DNA from: Clostridia bacterium
Lineage (GTDB): Bacteria; Bacillota; Clostridia; UMGS1883
NCBI GenBank assembly: GCA_017472685.1
Contig: JAFUOO010000018.1
Location: 39,067-103,066, forward strand
DNA: 64,000 bases
Reading direction: 5' to 3'
Shown piece by piece: positions 63,937 through 64,000 of the stretch. Position 1 is the first letter of the stretch; every line of letters begins with the position of its first letter. Below the pieces are notes generated by a model. That model ran no database searches, was not told where the DNA came from, and saw only the letters and a program-made list of their open reading frames with translations. The translations under genes and the position numbers were made by a program.

Positions 63937-64000
63937 AGATTTTGCCTCGCGAAGAGAGGCGCGGATGTTTAGCAGAGCTTCCTTGGAAGAGCTGATAAAT

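Overview
This window spans the replication origin of a low-to-moderate GC, Gram-positive bacterium of the Clostridia type, most likely a plant-polysaccharide-degrading gut or rumen member of the Oscillospirales. The evidence is gene order and content: rpmH-rnpA-yidD-yidC-jag, mnmE-mnmG-rsmG-noc-parA-parB on the minus strand to the left of dnaA; dnaA-dnaN-yaaA-recF-remB-gyrB-gyrA on the plus strand to the right; a WalRK two-component system with YycH/YycI; and three parS sites. Taxonomy below class level is inference.

Layout: (1) 1-7.1 kb, plus strand: a rhamnogalacturonan-I locus with the end of a GH105 unsaturated rhamnogalacturonyl hydrolase, an intracellular FG-GAP propeller protein, a 1374-residue secreted PL11/esterase fusion and a secreted ricin-type lectin. 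(2) 7.3-12.8 kb, minus: the walR-walK cell-wall regulatory cluster, with a secreted protein under its own promoter placed before yycH and yycI. (3) 13-17.3 kb: an FGGY sugar kinase, an HTH/membrane-protein pair, tcdA, a flavin reductase, and a 509-bp terminal-inverted-repeat cassette carrying a DUF559 gene. (4) 17.3-25.2 kb, minus: galT, the rhamnose catabolic operon rhaB-rhaA-rhaD, a lipoprotein, a YgjV-like membrane protein and an ABC-F ATPase. (5) 25.3-43.4 kb, minus: secreted glycan-degrading proteins, including three multi-module GH16 paralogues, a 1104-residue modular protein, a GH43-type enzyme and a GH1 beta-glucosidase. This block is split by a small HAD-Fic island lodged at a tRNA-Ser gene. 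(6) 43.5-63.7 kb: serS, the partition/nucleoid-occlusion genes, oriC and the gyrase genes. (7) From about 63.7 kb: tandem consensus promoters and a leader that look like the start of an rRNA operon; the rRNA itself lies outside the window.

How the genes work together: the PL11 fusion would cut and de-esterify rhamnogalacturonan-I outside the cell, GH105 would remove the unsaturated galacturonyl end from imported oligomers, and the released rhamnose would enter glycolysis through RhaA, RhaB and RhaD. The GH16, GH1 and GH43 enzymes point to a second substrate, a beta-glucan or galactan-type glycan, that may carry arabinose. No sugar transporter is visible in the window.

The observations most worth a second look are: a pair of intergenic elements (upstream of the yycI-like gene and of mnmE) with the same secondary structure kept by compensatory changes; the DUF559 cassette sitting between two diverged copies of the same gene end; the tRNA-Ser duplication flanking HAD-Fic; parS sites that directly follow stop codons, one inside a perfect 32-bp palindrome that also looks like the noc terminator; and the noc ribosome binding site buried in a 15-bp stem.
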